In this document: positions 63,738 to 64,000 of the stretch, in pieces
How positions within the stretch are numbered: position 1 is the first letter of the stretch
Layout: every line of letters starts with the position of its first letter
From: Anaerocolumna chitinilytica
GTDB lineage: Bacteria; Bacillota; Clostridia; Lachnospirales; Lachnospiraceae
Assembly (NCBI RefSeq): GCF_014218355.1
Contig: NZ_AP023368.1
Span: forward strand, 3,786,001-3,850,000
DNA: 64,000 nt
Reading direction: 5' to 3'
The notes under the pieces: generated by a model
Databases searched by the model: none
Seen by the model: the letters and a program-made list of their open reading frames with translations, nothing else
Told to the model about the DNA's origin: nothing
Made by a program: the position numbers and the translations under genes

Positions 63738-64000
63738 TTATTCTACTGACAGAACATAATAGTATATCGGCTGTCCGCCAAAATGTACTTCAACTTCCAC
63801 TTCAGGGAATTCTTCTCTGACACGATCTGCTAAAGCTTCGGCAGTCTCCTCTGCTATTTCTTCACCGTAATATAAACTGATTAATTCAGAATTCTCATCT
63901 GTTAGGCTGCATACCAGCTCATAGGTTGTTTGTTCAATATCTGAGCCAACAGAAAGAATGGTCTTCTCATCCAGACCCATAATATTACCCTGCTTGATTT
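63738..64000 (-). CDS. C-terminal end of a FakA/YloV-like (DAK domain) protein, partial
   Basis: The frame continues past the window end (…IKQGNIMGLDEKT), so the ATG at 63980 is internal. The visible 86 residues, with SLYYGEEIAEETAEALADR and VEVHFGGQPIYYYVLSVE, match the C-terminal domain of FakA/YloV-type fatty acid kinase proteins. Position before recG agrees. The kinase domain itself is outside the window. The gap to recG (155 bp) holds no clear terminator. Confidence 0.85.
   Translation of the reverse strand, partial: IKQGNIMGLDEKTILSVGSDIEQTTYELVCSLTDENSELISLYYGEEIAEETAEALADRVREEFPEVEVEVHFGGQPIYYYVLSVE

Overview
The window reads as low-G+C chromosome of an anaerobic, spore-forming Lachnospiraceae-type Clostridium, probably a plant-polysaccharide degrader related to Anaerocolumna/Lachnoclostridium (inference; no database was searched). 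Support: PolC-type replicase, the MEP pathway, an alpha/beta-type small acid-soluble spore protein, YlbJ/YtvI/SpoVK-like sporulation genes, the pta-ackA acetate pathway, secreted GH43 and cytosolic GH2 enzymes, and the usual clostridial gene orders. Nearly all genes lie on the minus strand. No tRNA, rRNA, CRISPR array, prophage or transposase was seen.

Layout. 1-3.8 kb: a secreted multidomain GH43 protein (cut by the window start) behind three LacI/CcpA-like operators. 3.85-22.9 kb: a housekeeping run (rpsB-tsf ... pyrH-frr-uppS-cdsA-dxr-rseP ... ispG-polC) interrupted twice by accessory genes. Between tsf and pyrH lie a YtvI-like membrane protein, a Gly-Pro repeat protein, a polysaccharide deacetylase and a bactofilin. 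Between rseP and ispG lies a double-glycine-leader peptide gene in AT-rich DNA. 23-30.7 kb: a DUF4349 lipoprotein, a NUDIX hydrolase, an FtsW/PBP pair and a U32 peptidase-like protein. 30.8-33.8 kb: zapA, ruvB and ruvA, with two large divergent palindromic elements in opposite orientation between zapA and ruvB. 34-41.6 kb: beta-mannosidase, a CmpB-cardiolipin synthase fusion, a YprB-type nuclease, a small unknown protein and an unknown protein with a TIR/deoxyribosyltransferase-like look.

41.7-49.9 kb: rpmF, DUF177, ackA, pta, then a complete agr-type quorum-sensing locus in the order agrA-agrC-agrB-agrD, then tmcAL. The AgrD precursor (48 aa, GTG start) is easily missed. agrB and agrD each have their own sigma-A-like promoter with an identically placed direct-repeat box, which suggests AgrA autoinduction at two promoters. 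50-64 kb: pepF, ylbJ, a coiled-coil protein, coaD, rsmD, SASP, then a DUF2298-GT2-glf surface-glycan group, a SpoVK-like AAA+ protein, recG and the end of a FakA/YloV-like gene.

The most notable items are the inverted pair of covarying palindromic elements (31.4-32.1 kb), the agr locus with its duplicated regulatory architecture, the orphan double-glycine peptide, the fused lipid synthase, and tandem repeats at the stop codons of three unrelated genes.
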